Below are positions 25,274 to 34,439 of a stretch of 64,000 nt of DNA, piece by piece. Source of the DNA: Nitrospiria bacterium (GTDB taxonomy: Bacteria; Nitrospirota; Nitrospiria; JACQBZ01); contig DATKAN010000058.1 of the NCBI GenBank assembly GCA_035498035.1, positions 1 through 64,000 on the forward strand, read 5' to 3'. Below the pieces are notes generated by a model, which saw only the letters and a program-made list of their open reading frames with translations, made no database searches and had not been told where the DNA came from. The position numbers and the translations under genes were made by a program. Each line of letters starts with the position of its first letter. The first letter of the stretch is position 1.

Positions 25274-25954
25274 ATGAAGCAAAAAAAGCGAACCACCCCC
25301 CCACTGGAGCGGTATTATCGGCGGCTGCTGAACGCTTACGGCCCCCAGCACTGGTGGCCCGCGGACAGTCGGTTTGAAATCATGATCGGGGCGATCCTGA
25401 CCCAAAATACCGCTTGGAGAAATGTCGAACGGGCCGTGGCCAATTTAAAACGGGAGGGGCTCATGACGCCGCAGGCGCTCCGTAAGGTCTCCGTGAGGCG
25501 CTTGGCCGAGGCGATCCGTCCATCCGGTTACTTCAGGGTCAAGGCCGGTCGGGTAAAGGCGTTCGTGCGGTTCCTGATTCAACAATATGAGGGTGATTTA
25601 TTACGCATGATGTCTGAGCAGTCCGGGGTCCTCCGTTCCCAATTGCTTTCCGTGAAAGGTATCGGGCCTGAAACCGCCGATTCGATTCTTCTGTACGCAT
25701 TGGATGTGCCCATTTTTGTCATCGATGCCTACACGCGGCGGGTTTTAAACCGGCACCGCTTGACCCCTGCCAAGGTATCTTACGATCGCCTGCAACGATT
25801 CTTCATGGATCAACTTCAACCGCGGGTCGCTGTCTATAATGAGTACCATGCACTGCTGGTCAAGGTTGGTAAGGAGCATTGCAAACCAACGCCGGTTTGC
25901 CAGGAATGTCCTCTAAAGGTTTACCTGAATGGAAAACACCCCAAAATAGGGTAG
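25274..25954 (+). CDS. Endonuclease III-like DNA glycosylase (possible MagIII type)
   Basis: A 226-residue HhH-GPD protein. The helix-hairpin-helix is LLSVKGIGPETADSILLYAL and the catalytic Asp is in VIDAYTRR. Two differences from bifunctional endonuclease III: the lyase Lys after the hairpin (GVGRKTA in E. coli) is Glu (GIGPETA), and the C-terminal iron-sulfur region has only three cysteines (CKPTPVCQEC), the fourth being lost. This suggests a monofunctional glycosylase, as in Helicobacter MagIII, which excises 3-methyladenine. It starts 14 bases after cutA. Confidence 0.78.
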   Translation: MKQKKRTTPPLERYYRRLLNAYGPQHWWPADSRFEIMIGAILTQNTAWRNVERAVANLKREGLMTPQALRKVSVRRLAEAIRPSGYFRVKAGRVKAFVRFLIQQYEGDLLRMMSEQSGVLRSQLLSVKGIGPETADSILLYALDVPIFVIDAYTRRVLNRHRLTPAKVSYDRLQRFFMDQLQPRVAVYNEYHALLVKVGKEHCKPTPVCQECPLKVYLNGKHPKIG

Positions 25955-26090
25955 TTTTTGATAAAATATGTCTATATATAGTATCTTAAGCCCTATAATG
26001 GTGCTTGCCGGAATCGGAATTTCTGCTATCTTAAATACATAAAGATGGTAGCAAAATGGAAAAAGGGGTACTATAATGAGCAAAAAATTC

Positions 26091-26119
26091 TTGACAAGCC
26101 TCTTAGTGTATGTTACCAT
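26091..26119 (+). promoter_or_regulatory. Promoter for the M23 peptidase gene
   Basis: TTGACA (26091-26096) and TACCAT (26114-26119), 17-base spacing. The surrounding 190-base gap is AT-rich and has an imperfect inverted repeat (GCTATCTT with AAGATGGTAGC, about 26031-26053) that may mark the end of the preceding transcript. Confidence 0.5.
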
Positions 26120-26146
26120 CTGCCGGCATTTTTGTGAGGTTACTAT

Positions 26147-27061
26147 ATGAAAACATTGAAGGATTCGTACACTGTAATGATCATACCGACGCCCACCTCC
26201 AGGGCGTACAGATTCAGCCTTAGCAAGCAGGCCCTCAGGACCATCATAGGAAGCACGATAGTCTCGGCCATTCTTCTCGTGGTTTTTGTTATTCAGTATT
26301 TTTCCATGGTCCGTGATATGTGGGAATTGAAGTCGCTCCGGAAAGAAACAAAGGCCCAGAAGATCCAAATTCAGACCTTCGCTTCCAACATTACCGATCT
26401 GGAAAAACAGATGACGCGCATAAAGGATTTGGACACCAAGCTGCGGGTGATCGCGGATATCGGTCCGCCCCCTGAAAACGACCAGCTCAAGGGCATGGGT
26501 GGGCCGGAAGAGCCCGGGACGGATTCGGTGTCTGAAACCGGAAATGTTCAGCCGGAGGACCTCCGTAAAATGGACCAGGACCTCAGCCGGCTCAGGTCGG
26601 ATGCGGCGGTTCAGGAATTGAGCTTCGCGGAACTGACCGAGGCCATGAAAGACCGACGTTCCTTGTGGGCCTCCACCCCGTCTATCTGGCCCGTCCGAGG
26701 CTGGTTGACTTCGGGATTTGGAAACCGGATCTCTCCGTTCACCGGAAGCGTCGCGATGCACAACGGGATCGATTTGGCTGCCCGCCGCGATACGCCGGTC
26801 ATGGCGTCGGCGGCCGCGGTGGTCAGTTATGAAGGATTCGACAGCGGTCTGGGCAAGATGGTCAAGCTCAATCACGGGTACGGCATGCAGACGGTCTACG
26901 GACACCTGTCCAAGGTCAATGTCCGGATCGGGCAAAAAATCAAGCGGGGGGACGTGATCGGTTTTGTCGGCAATACCGGATTGTCGACCGGTCCCCATCT
27001 TCATTATGAAGTCTTGGTCAATAGTGTCCCGGTTAATCCCTTGAGGTACATCCTTAATTAG
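26147..27061 (+). CDS. M23 (LytM) family metallopeptidase
   Basis: A 304-residue envelope protein. One membrane helix (about 31-53) is followed by a coiled coil (about 60-105) and the LytM domain (about 185-304), which cleaves peptidoglycan cross-links. Zinc ligands are intact: H205 and D209 in HNGIDLAA, and H284/H286 in GPHLHYEV. The active site therefore appears functional, in contrast to regulatory LytM proteins that lack ligands. Likely cell-wall remodelling; targets are unknown. Confidence 0.88.
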   Translation: MKTLKDSYTVMIIPTPTSRAYRFSLSKQALRTIIGSTIVSAILLVVFVIQYFSMVRDMWELKSLRKETKAQKIQIQTFASNITDLEKQMTRIKDLDTKLRVIADIGPPPENDQLKGMGGPEEPGTDSVSETGNVQPEDLRKMDQDLSRLRSDAAVQELSFAELTEAMKDRRSLWASTPSIWPVRGWLTSGFGNRISPFTGSVAMHNGIDLAARRDTPVMASAAAVVSYEGFDSGLGKMVKLNHGYGMQTVYGHLSKVNVRIGQKIKRGDVIGFVGNTGLSTGPHLHYEVLVNSVPVNPLRYILN

Positions 27062-27187
27062 CCCATTTCCATTGAATAAAATCATTTTGGCGGGGAGCAG
27101 GTGGACTATTGCATGGCCCGCTTGCTCGATTATCAATCGCGGTTCCGGTCTGGGTTCCGGAGCGCGTTGTAGGGAGGGGTCAGCGTA

Positions 27188-27391
27188 ATGAGTAAAGGAA
27201 AGGTGAAGTGGTTCAACGAGAAGAAAGGGTACGGGTTTATCGAACAAGAAGGCGGCGGAGACGTCTTCGTCCATTTCTCGGCGATTCAGGGAGATGGATT
27301 TAAAACATTGACCGAGGGTCAGGAGGTGGAGTTCGATGTCGTGGAAGGAAAAAAAGGTCCGCAGGCATCGAATGTGACCAAGGCGCAATAA
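27188..27391 (+). CDS. Cold-shock domain protein
   Basis: A 67-residue single cold-shock domain with both nucleic-acid motifs (KGYGFI as RNP1, VFVHFS as RNP2), and the N-terminus [19 protein letters not shown]. Acts as an RNA chaperone or single-strand binder. A ribosome site (GGGAGGGG) lies about 10 bases upstream and a strong terminator follows the gene, so it is transcribed alone. It could be constitutive rather than cold-induced; a long structured cold-box leader is not evident. Confidence 0.93.
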   Translation: MSKGKVKWFNEKKGYGFIEQEGGGDVFVHFSAIQGDGFKTLTEGQEVEFDVVEGKKGPQASNVTKAQ

Positions 27392-27416
27392 CCAACCAAA
27401 CGAATGATGATGTATG

Positions 27417-27454
27417 AAAACCCCGACAAGGCGTCCGCTTTGTCGGGGTTTTTT
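27417..27454 (+). terminator. Rho-independent terminator after the cold-shock gene
   Basis: CCCCGACAA (27421-27429) and TTGTCGGGG (27440-27448) form the stem, with A and T runs on the two sides (AAAA before, TTTTTT after), so it may work in both directions. Confidence 0.85.
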
Positions 27455-27525
27455 ATCCCCGTCGTCTTTTTGCGTTCTTTTTTCGTGTTGTGGTAGTATA
27501 ATAGAATCGTTTTTTAACGGACTTC

Positions 27526-30222
27526 ATGATGTTGGGACTACTGATCCGAAAAGTCATAGGAACGAAGAACGACCGGGAGCTGAAACGACTGGCTCCGAAG
27601 GTGGAGCAAATTTCCGCCTTCGAACCGGCCGTCGCATCCTTGGACGATCAGCAACTGCGGTCGAAAACGGAAGCGTTCCGGTCCCGTTTGGCGGCCGGCG
27701 AGTCGCTGGAGGATCTCCTCCCGGAGGCCTTCGCCGTGGTGAGGGAAACATCGAAACGCCGTTTGGGGATGCGGCATTTCGACGTGCAACTCCTGGGCGG
27801 AATCGTTCTGCACGAGGGCAAGATCTCCGAGATGAAAACGGGCGAGGGCAAGACGCTCGTGGCCACGCTCCCGCTGTATCTGAACGCGCTGCCGGGGCTC
27901 GGAGCCCATCTGGTGACGGTAAACGACTACCTGGCCAAACGCGATGCCCAGTGGATGGGTCCGATCTACCATGCCCTGGGATTATCGGTGGGGGTGATTC
28001 AGCACGAGGCCGCCTTTCGTTTCGACCCGTCCTACCAGGCGGCCGACCGCCGCCTCCAATACCTGCGGCCGGTGAGTCGACCCGAGGCCTACCAATCCGA
28101 TATCACCTACGGGACCAACAACGAGTTCGGATTCGACTATCTCCGGGACAACATGACGGTCGACTTGAATCAGGGCGTTCAACGGGAGCTTCACTATGCC
28201 ATTGTGGATGAGGTCGACAGCATCCTGATCGATGAGGCCCGGACGCCGCTGATCATCTCCGGCCCGACCGAAGAGTCCACCGACAAATACTATCGGATCA
28301 ATCAAATCATACCGTCCCTGAAGGAAACCGAGGATTATACCGTAGAGGAAAAAACCAAAACGGTGACCCTGACGGAGGAAGGCAACGCAAAGGTCGAGCG
28401 GCTTTTGGGGGTTTCGAATCTGTACGACCTGTCGAACATCGATCTGGTGCATCACGTCATTCAAGGCCTGAAGGCCCACACGCTTTTCAAGCGGGACGTG
28501 GACTACGTCGTCAAGGACGGCGAGGTTATGATCGTCGATGAATTCACCGGCCGGCTGATGCCGGGCCGCCGCTGGAGCGACGGGCTGCACCAGGCGGTCG
28601 AGGCGAAGGAAGGGGTGAAGATCGCCAACGAAAACCAGACGCTGGCCTCGATTACCTTCCAAAACTACTTCCGGCTGTACAAAAAACTGGGCGGGATGAC
28701 GGGTACGGCCGATACCGAGGCGGCGGAGTTTGCAAAAATCTACAATCTCGACGTGATGGTGATCCCGCCCAACCGGAACATGATCCGGAAGGATTTTGCC
28801 GACGTCGTGTACCGGACCGAACGCGAAAAATTCAATGCGATCGTCGAAGAAGTGGGCGAACTCCATCAAAACGGTCAGCCGGTTCTCGTGGGCACGATCT
28901 CCATCGAAAAATCCGAACGGTTGAGCGGGCTCCTCAAGCGCCAGGGCATCAAGCACTCCGTCTTGAACGCCAAATACCATGAAAAGGAGGCCGAGATCAT
29001 CGCGCAGGCCGGGAGCAAAGGGGCCGTGACGATCGCGACCAACATGGCCGGGCGCGGCACGGACATTCTCCTGGGAGGGAACCCTGATTTTCTCTTCAAA
29101 CGGCATCTCATCCAGCAACCCGAGATGCCCCCGGACGAGCAGGCCCGGCTTTTTGAGCGGATCAAAAAGGAATGCGAGGCCGAAAAAGCGGATGTGGTCA
29201 CGCTGGGCGGGCTTCACATCCTGGGCACCGAGCGCCATGAGAGCCGCCGGATCGACAACCAGTTGCGGGGACGGGCCGGCCGGCAGGGGGATCCGGGATC
29301 GTCGCGCTTTTACCTTTCCCTGGAAGACGATCTCATGCGGATTTTCGGCTCGGAGCGGATTTCGGGCCTGATGCAACGGCTCGGCATGGAGGAAGGGATC
29401 CCGATCGAGCACCGCATGGTCACCCGCGCCATCGAGAACGCCCAGAAGAAGGTGGAGGCGCATAATTTCGATATCCGGAAGCAGCTGCTCGAATACGACG
29501 ACGTGATGAACAAACAGCGCGAGGTGATCTACGAACAACGGCGGCGGATCCTTCGCGGTGAAAATCTGACCGATCTGTTTCTGGGCATGATCGATGACCG
29601 TTTGGACGAGATCCTGGAACTGTACTGTCCGGAAGGGGTTTATCCCGAGGAATGGGATCTCAAAGGGCTCAACGAAGCGCTCGCCCGCCAGTTTGCGATG
29701 AATCCCGAGTCCGAATCGGAGATGAAAGACCTGGGACGAACGGCCCTGCGCGAGCATCTCATCCAGAAAATTGACGAGGCTTACAAAAATAAAGAGGCCG
29801 AATTGGGCGAGCCGTTGATGCGGCAGCTGGAAAAGATGGTGACGCTTCGGGTGATCGACACCCAATGGAAGGATCATCTCCTCGCGATGGATTACCTGAA
29901 GGAGGGAATCGGCCTGCGCGGTTACGGGCAGAAGGACCCCTTGGTGGAATACAAACGGGAAGGGTTCGGGATGTTCTCGGCCTTGATGGACCGCCTCAAG
30001 ACCGATGCGGTGGAACATCTCTTCAAGATCCAGGTGGTCAAGGATCAGCCCGCGCCGGCGGCCCGGCCGGCGGCGCTACCCCAACCGCCCCGCCTTCAGT
30101 TCAGCCGGGGCGATGCCGCGGCCCAGCCCAAAACGGTGCAGCGGGAGGTTCAGAAGGTCGGCCGGAACGACCCCTGCCCCTGTGGAAGCGGAAAGAAATA
30201 TAAAAAATGCCACGGACAATGA
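27526..30222 (+). CDS. secA: Preprotein translocase ATPase SecA
   Basis: Motor that drives unfolded preproteins through SecYEG. The 898-residue protein has the DEAD motor (Walker A GEGKT at 106-110; [19 protein letters not shown]), the preprotein cross-linking domain, NBD2 ([30 protein letters not shown]), the helical scaffold, and a C-terminal zinc motif [13 protein letters not shown] (C884, C886, C895, H896) that binds SecB and phospholipid. An insert containing [17 protein letters not shown] near 175-195 is not in all SecA proteins. A TATAAT box at 27497-27502 lies just upstream. Confidence 0.96.
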   Translation: MMLGLLIRKVIGTKNDRELKRLAPKVEQISAFEPAVASLDDQQLRSKTEAFRSRLAAGESLEDLLPEAFAVVRETSKRRLGMRHFDVQLLGGIVLHEGKISEMKTGEGKTLVATLPLYLNALPGLGAHLVTVNDYLAKRDAQWMGPIYHALGLSVGVIQHEAAFRFDPSYQAADRRLQYLRPVSRPEAYQSDITYGTNNEFGFDYLRDNMTVDLNQGVQRELHYAIVDEVDSILIDEARTPLIISGPTEESTDKYYRINQIIPSLKETEDYTVEEKTKTVTLTEEGNAKVERLLGVSNLYDLSNIDLVHHVIQGLKAHTLFKRDVDYVVKDGEVMIVDEFTGRLMPGRRWSDGLHQAVEAKEGVKIANENQTLASITFQNYFRLYKKLGGMTGTADTEAAEFAKIYNLDVMVIPPNRNMIRKDFADVVYRTEREKFNAIVEEVGELHQNGQPVLVGTISIEKSERLSGLLKRQGIKHSVLNAKYHEKEAEIIAQAGSKGAVTIATNMAGRGTDILLGGNPDFLFKRHLIQQPEMPPDEQARLFERIKKECEAEKADVVTLGGLHILGTERHESRRIDNQLRGRAGRQGDPGSSRFYLSLEDDLMRIFGSERISGLMQRLGMEEGIPIEHRMVTRAIENAQKKVEAHNFDIRKQLLEYDDVMNKQREVIYEQRRRILRGENLTDLFLGMIDDRLDEILELYCPEGVYPEEWDLKGLNEALARQFAMNPESESEMKDLGRTALREHLIQKIDEAYKNKEAELGEPLMRQLEKMVTLRVIDTQWKDHLLAMDYLKEGIGLRGYGQKDPLVEYKREGFGMFSALMDRLKTDAVEHLFKIQVVKDQPAPAARPAALPQPPRLQFSRGDAAAQPKTVQREVQKVGRNDPCPCGSGKKYKKCHGQ

Positions 30223-30232
30223 TCGGGAGCCC

Positions 30233-31048
30233 ATGCTGAAGATCGCCGGCATCCAGATGCGATGCTCCAAGGACCCCGACTCTAATCTCCGAAAAGCCAT
30301 CGAGATGATCGCCCTGGCCGCGGAACGGGGGGCCGGAATCATCTCCACACAACAGCTTTTCAACCTGCCCTGGTTTGCCTTCGAGAGCCGGGAGGATCAT
30401 TTTCGGTGGGCCGAGCCCATCGACGGGCCGACCGTTTCAGCCCTTCGGGCGGAAGCCCGGAAACACGCCGTGGTGTTGATCGGAACTTTTTTCGAAAAAG
30501 ACGGGGATGCCCACTACAACACGTCGGCCGTGATCGAGAAAGACGGGACCTTGGTCGGCCGTTACCGAAAGGTGCATCTTCCCCAGATCCCGTTGTGGGA
30601 GGAGAAGTATTATTTCAAGGCGGGGGATCTCGGATTCCCGGTCTTTGAAACCTCCCTAGCGCGGATCGGCATTCAGATCTGCTGGGACAATTTTTTCCCG
30701 GAGGGCAGCCGGATCATGGCCCTGCAGGGCGCGCAGATCCTCTTCGCCCCCACGGCGGCCGCCTTCGCTTCCCAGTCCCGCTGGGAGAAGATGATCTGCG
30801 CCAACGCCATCGCGAACAACGTCTTCATTCTTCGGATCAACCGCGCCGGCCAGGAGGAACGGCAAACGTTCTACGGTCGGAGTTTCTGCGTCAATCCCTT
30901 CGGAGAACTGATCGCCTCGCCCGCCGGGGAAAACGACGCCGTCGTGTTTTCGGAAGTTAACCTGAACGAGGTTCAGGAAACGCGAGACATCTGGACCTTT
31001 TTCCGGGACCGTCGGCCCGAACTCTACGGGGAACTCGCACAACCATGA
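30233..31048 (+). CDS. Carbon-nitrogen hydrolase (nitrilase superfamily), Glu replaced
   Basis: A 271-residue protein close to N-carbamoylputrescine amidases. Superfamily catalytic residues are Glu, Lys and Cys. Lys113 (RKVHLPQ) and Cys150 (GIQICWDNFFPEG) are present, but the Glu of the usual LQELF segment is Gln41 (STQQLFNLPWF; codons CAA CAG). The rest is well conserved, including WEEKYYF and TFYGRSF. It may be inactive, or it may use another residue, or act as a binding protein. It follows secA by 10 bases and overlaps the next gene by 4 bases. Confidence 0.82.
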   Translation: MLKIAGIQMRCSKDPDSNLRKAIEMIALAAERGAGIISTQQLFNLPWFAFESREDHFRWAEPIDGPTVSALRAEARKHAVVLIGTFFEKDGDAHYNTSAVIEKDGTLVGRYRKVHLPQIPLWEEKYYFKAGDLGFPVFETSLARIGIQICWDNFFPEGSRIMALQGAQILFAPTAAAFASQSRWEKMICANAIANNVFILRINRAGQEERQTFYGRSFCVNPFGELIASPAGENDAVVFSEVNLNEVQETRDIWTFFRDRRPELYGELAQP

Positions 31049-32148
31049 AGACGCTGGACCTTCTCAATCGTTACCGGACCGAGAACGGCCGTCTGCGCAG
31101 CGCCCTCGCCCAACGCTCCAAGGAACTGTCCTTCTTCATCAACAGCGGGAAGGCCCTGACCTCCACGTTGGAATTCAACAAGATCCTCCGGGTCATCATG
31201 GAAAGGGCGCAGCGGCTGATCAAGTGCGACGCCTGGTCGTTGCTGCTCTTGGATGAGGAGGTTCAGGAGCTCCGTTTTGTCGCGGCCAAGGGGACCAAGG
31301 GCGTCAACAAGGTTCGCTTAAAAGTGGGCCAGGGCATCGCCGGTTGGGTCGCCAAGACCGGCCAGCCCTTGATCATCCGGGATATCCGGAAGGACCGGCG
31401 CTTCAGCCGTGCCGCGGACCGCATCACCCGGTTCAAGACCCGCTCCGTTCTGTGCGTGCCGATCGTCAACAAAAAGCGGACGATCGGCGTCCTGGAAATG
31501 ATCAACAAACAGAACCGAAAACCCTTCGATGAAACCGACCAGGATCTCCTCCGGAAACTCGTGGATCAGGCCGCGATCGCGCTGGAGCGGGCCAGCCTCT
31601 ATGAGCGCATGTCGAATCTGGCGATCACGGACGACCTGACCAAGCTTTATAATTTCCGTTACCTGGACCAAATCCTCGACCGCGAAATCAATCGCTGCCG
31701 GCGCTACGGGTCCATTCTCTCGCTCATCTTTTTCGACATGGACTACTTCAAACACGTGAACGATGTCCATGGGCATCTCATGGGCAGCAAGGTCCTGGTG
31801 GAGGTGGCGCGTATCCTGGTTGAAAACCTCAGGGACGTGGACATCATCTCGCGCTACGGCGGCGACGAATTCGTCGTGGTCCTTCCGGAAACCGATGTCG
31901 AGACGGCCGCCCGGATCACCCACCGCTTGCACAAAAGCCTGAAGGCTCACGAGTTCTTGAAGGACGAAGGATTGCAGATCAATATGTCGGCCAGCTTCGG
32001 GATCGCGGGGTATCCGGAGCATGCGATGACGAAGCGGGATCTTGTCCGGATGGCCGACCAGGCGATGTATCTGGCCAAGAACAGCGGGCGCGACCAGGTT
32101 TGCATCGCCGAGAAGCGCGCCGCGCGGACCCGGGCCCGCGCCCACTAA
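31045..32148 (+). CDS. GAF-GGDEF diguanylate cyclase
   Basis: A 367-residue cytoplasmic signalling protein: N-terminal coiled coil (about 1-35), GAF sensor domain (about 36-185, CDAWSLLLLDEEVQEL through ALERA), and a C-terminal GGDEF domain. The active site is intact (RYGGDEF, G272-F276), and the product-inhibition I-site RxxD (R263-D-V-D266) lies five residues before it. Known: such proteins make c-di-GMP with feedback inhibition. It overlaps the nitrilase-like gene by 4 bases. The GAF ligand is unknown. Possible effectors in this window are the two PilZ proteins and PilB. Confidence 0.92.
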   Translation: MKTLDLLNRYRTENGRLRSALAQRSKELSFFINSGKALTSTLEFNKILRVIMERAQRLIKCDAWSLLLLDEEVQELRFVAAKGTKGVNKVRLKVGQGIAGWVAKTGQPLIIRDIRKDRRFSRAADRITRFKTRSVLCVPIVNKKRTIGVLEMINKQNRKPFDETDQDLLRKLVDQAAIALERASLYERMSNLAITDDLTKLYNFRYLDQILDREINRCRRYGSILSLIFFDMDYFKHVNDVHGHLMGSKVLVEVARILVENLRDVDIISRYGGDEFVVVLPETDVETAARITHRLHKSLKAHEFLKDEGLQINMSASFGIAGYPEHAMTKRDLVRMADQAMYLAKNSGRDQVCIAEKRAARTRARAH

Positions 32149-32164
32149 TTGAAGCACCCCGCCT

Positions 32165-33295
32165 TCACGGGGAGGGGTTGCGCTCGCCGTGCGGATTGAG
32201 GCTTAGCGGATCGTCTTTCAATTCTCCGGGCAACGCGTCCCCCTGGCCCGCCGAGATCAAGCGCTCCCCGAACCGATCCAGACGGATCGAGGCCTCCTCA
32301 TACCGGCCCTTGGCGTTGGTGAGGTGCGTGCCGATCACCTCGAATTCCTTCCGGAACCGCTCGAAGTCCCCCCGCAGACGTTCCAGGTGGCTGATGATGA
32401 TCTGGGCGCTCTTCTCGATCTGAAGCCCCTTGAGGCCCATCACGATCGCCTGGAGATACGCGTACAGACTGTTGGGCGAGACGGGGATCACCTTGCGTTC
32501 GAGGGCGTAGGCCGACAGGCTCTTTTCGTCGCCGAGGTTTTCATCCTTGATGATGGTTTCATAGTAGACATTCTCGGCCGGGATGTACATCAGCGCGAAG
32601 GGAAAGGTTCCCTCGTCCGGCAGGATGTATTTGTCGGCGATGGCGTCGGCGTGTTTCTTGACGTCCGCGTTGAATTTTTTTCGGGCGGCCTTCCGCTCCT
32701 CGTCGTTTTTGGATTCGACCACCCGCCGGAAATTCTCCAGCGGAAACTTCGAATCCACCGGCACCAGGAATTGGCCCAGCCGGATCACCGCGTCCACCGC
32801 CTCGCCGCTTTTGAAGCGGTGTTGAAGCGTGAAATGGTTGGGCGGGAGGATCTGGGCCAGGAGGTCTCCCAAGAAAAGCTCGCCCAGAATCCCGCGGAGT
32901 TTCGGGGCCCGGAGAATTTCCTGCAGGCTGGCGATGTCCTTCCCGACATCGAACACCTGCTGGGTGGCCTTCGAAAGCTCGCCCAGGTTCTGTTTCACCT
33001 CGCCCACCACCCGGGCGGCGTTGTCGAGGCGCGTCCCAATCTGTCCCGTCGCGTTCTGGAGCTGCTGGACCATCGCGGCGAGCTGCTGGTTGACCTGCTG
33101 CGTGACGGAGGAGAGCTGCTGGTTGAGGGCGGTTGTGTTCCCCGCGATCGTTTCGGTGATCTGCTGCCGCAGCGCGTCCACCTGCTGCTGCATCACCAGC
33201 ATCCCGGTGTCCGGCGGCTTGTTTTTGCCCTGCAGCAGGACGACGATCAACAGCCCGATGACGGCGACGATCCCGATGACGAGAACAATTTCCAT
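32165..33295 (-). CDS. rmuC: RmuC-family DNA recombination protein
   Basis: A 376-residue protein with one N-terminal membrane helix (EIVLVIGIVAVIGLLIVVLL), a Gln-rich coiled coil (about 35-130) and the RmuC nuclease-like core (about 145-340: LRGILGELFLGDLLAQIL, VPVDSKFPLENF, YETIIKDENLG, VIPVSPNSLYAYLQAI). RmuC limits inversion at short repeats in E. coli. The frame is open well upstream, but ATG 33295 begins the membrane helix. It is convergent with the diguanylate cyclase gene, 16 bases apart. Confidence 0.9.
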   Translation of the reverse strand: MEIVLVIGIVAVIGLLIVVLLQGKNKPPDTGMLVMQQQVDALRQQITETIAGNTTALNQQLSSVTQQVNQQLAAMVQQLQNATGQIGTRLDNAARVVGEVKQNLGELSKATQQVFDVGKDIASLQEILRAPKLRGILGELFLGDLLAQILPPNHFTLQHRFKSGEAVDAVIRLGQFLVPVDSKFPLENFRRVVESKNDEERKAARKKFNADVKKHADAIADKYILPDEGTFPFALMYIPAENVYYETIIKDENLGDEKSLSAYALERKVIPVSPNSLYAYLQAIVMGLKGLQIEKSAQIIISHLERLRGDFERFRKEFEVIGTHLTNAKGRYEEASIRLDRFGERLISAGQGDALPGELKDDPLSLNPHGERNPSP

Positions 33296-33371
33296 GCGCC
33301 CGATTCTATCCGCGCGGGTCCGAGAAGTCAACCCGCGTGCGTTCCGTCGAAAATTCGGAGGACCGGCGATT

Positions 33372-33869
33372 CTATCGGGGTGGATCTTCGTGGGGCGGGT
33401 TCGTTCTTTCCCGGACGGCCTTCGCGTGGACGATCGTGGTCCTCGTGTTGTAAATCCCCAGGATGGAGAAATAACGCTCGTCGACCCGGATGTCGTACAG
33501 ATGGCGAACGTCGTATCGCTTCTGGGCATCCGCAATGGCCGCGCGGATGCTTCGATCCTCCATATCGACCGAAAAACCGGACATGGGCCCGAGGCCGATG
33601 AACAATCCGACCGGGATGAAAAACCCCGTCATCCTGCTTGAGCCTTCGACCTCGATCACCTCGTCCTCCTGAATCAGCGGAATGAGATCCCGACGGGTCA
33701 TCGAGGGATAAGCGTAAGGGGCGTCGTAGTCCTGATAAATGGGAAACCCCCGCGGAAGCTCCGCACGGTCCATCATGCTGCCAATGGCTCCATCGCCGTG
33801 CGGTCCGACGGCCCGCGCCGGATAGGAACAGAATAAGATGAAAAGAATCAGGACGATCGTGCGGATCAC
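33372..33869 (-). CDS. Exported protein related to TRL-like family
   Basis: A 165-residue protein with a signal peptide (IRTIVLILFILFCSYPARA). The C-terminal half (ADAQKRYDVRHLYDIRVDERY then FSILGIYNTRTTIVHAKAV) resembles the end of its neighbour (DVKTDQRVFNVLGLYISRT, IIVTAKA). The two are therefore divergent paralogues of the TRL-like envelope family, whose function is unknown. The middle part has Gly-rich hydrophobic FFIPVGLFIGLGP, which differs from the neighbour. A weaker family member; the start is supported by the signal peptide. Confidence 0.65.
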   Translation of the reverse strand: MIRTIVLILFILFCSYPARAVGPHGDGAIGSMMDRAELPRGFPIYQDYDAPYAYPSMTRRDLIPLIQEDEVIEVEGSSRMTGFFIPVGLFIGLGPMSGFSVDMEDRSIRAAIADAQKRYDVRHLYDIRVDERYFSILGIYNTRTTIVHAKAVRERTNPPHEDPPR

Positions 33870-33890
33870 GGGAGCCGTACCCTCCTGCGT

Positions 33891-34259
33891 TTAATGCGCC
33901 GCCTTGGCGGTGACGATGATGGTTCGGCTGATATACAAGCCGAGAACGTTGAACACCCTCTGGTCGGTTTTTACATCATAAACCTCCTTGACCTCGACCC
34001 CGGCCTTCCGCTTCGCATCCTCCAGGGCCGCATCGAGCCCCGCGTCTCCCCACGAGATCATTCCGAAGAGCAGGGCATGGGCGGTGGATTGACCCACGAT
34101 CTCTTGATTATCCAAGGTCAGGTCTTTCACGTCCAGGCGGGTGTTGGAAATCCAGGCCAGGGGCATCGTGGTATTGGCATAAATGCAGCCGGCCAGACCT
34201 GCCGTAAGCACCGCCAGGGCGGCGGTTCTCCAAATCACGTTGACGGATTTCGTCGACAT
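33891..34259 (-). CDS. TRL-like lipoprotein
   Basis: A 122-residue lipoprotein: signal ends at LAGC (Cys25), so the mature protein is lipid-anchored. The core IYANTTMPLAWISNT, HALLFGMISWGDAGLDAAL and the final ILGLY-like strand are typical of TRL-like proteins, a family of small envelope proteins of unknown role. It is transcribed towards its shorter-related neighbour 21 bases away and is probably in one operon with it. An AT-rich promoter region (TTGATT and TTATAT on the reverse strand) precedes it. Confidence 0.75.
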   Translation of the reverse strand: MSTKSVNVIWRTAALAVLTAGLAGCIYANTTMPLAWISNTRLDVKDLTLDNQEIVGQSTAHALLFGMISWGDAGLDAALEDAKRKAGVEVKEVYDVKTDQRVFNVLGLYISRTIIVTAKAAH

Positions 34260-34323
34260 CGATTTGCCCTCCGTTTATCCGTAGAATAATACTTTAAATA
34301 TAAAATATACCACGTTTATAAAT

Positions 34324-34342
34324 CAAAAAACCCGTTTCGGGC
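34324..34342 (-). terminator. Short terminator-like hairpin on the reverse strand
   Basis: Read on the reverse strand, CCCG-AAA-CGGG is followed by TTTTTT. The stem is only 4-5 bp. It faces antisense transcription coming from the kinase gene and would shield the TRL promoter. A second small hairpin (CCGGGA with TCCCGG) is at 34359-34376. Confidence 0.35.
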
Positions 34343-34385
34343 AACTCTTTTGGTTGAACCGGGAGAAATTCCCGGACCGGCCTCT

Positions 34386-34414
34386 TTGACTTTCTATCGA
34401 TAACTGACTAAAAT
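34386..34414 (+). promoter_or_regulatory. Promoter for the APH-kinase gene
   Basis: TTGACT (34386-34391) and TAAAAT (34409-34414), 17-base spacing. The predicted start near 34421 excludes the in-frame ATG at 34413 and supports ATG 34440. Confidence 0.65.
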
Positions 34415-34439
34415 GATATCGATTGAAAGGGAGGCGCGG

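Noticed and set aside
27982-30018. Long open frame on the reverse strand opposite secA, and similar frames opposite nuoM, nuoH and rny
   Set aside because: They mirror GC-rich coding regions on the other strand, have no ribosome sites or recognisable domains, and the forward genes are certain.
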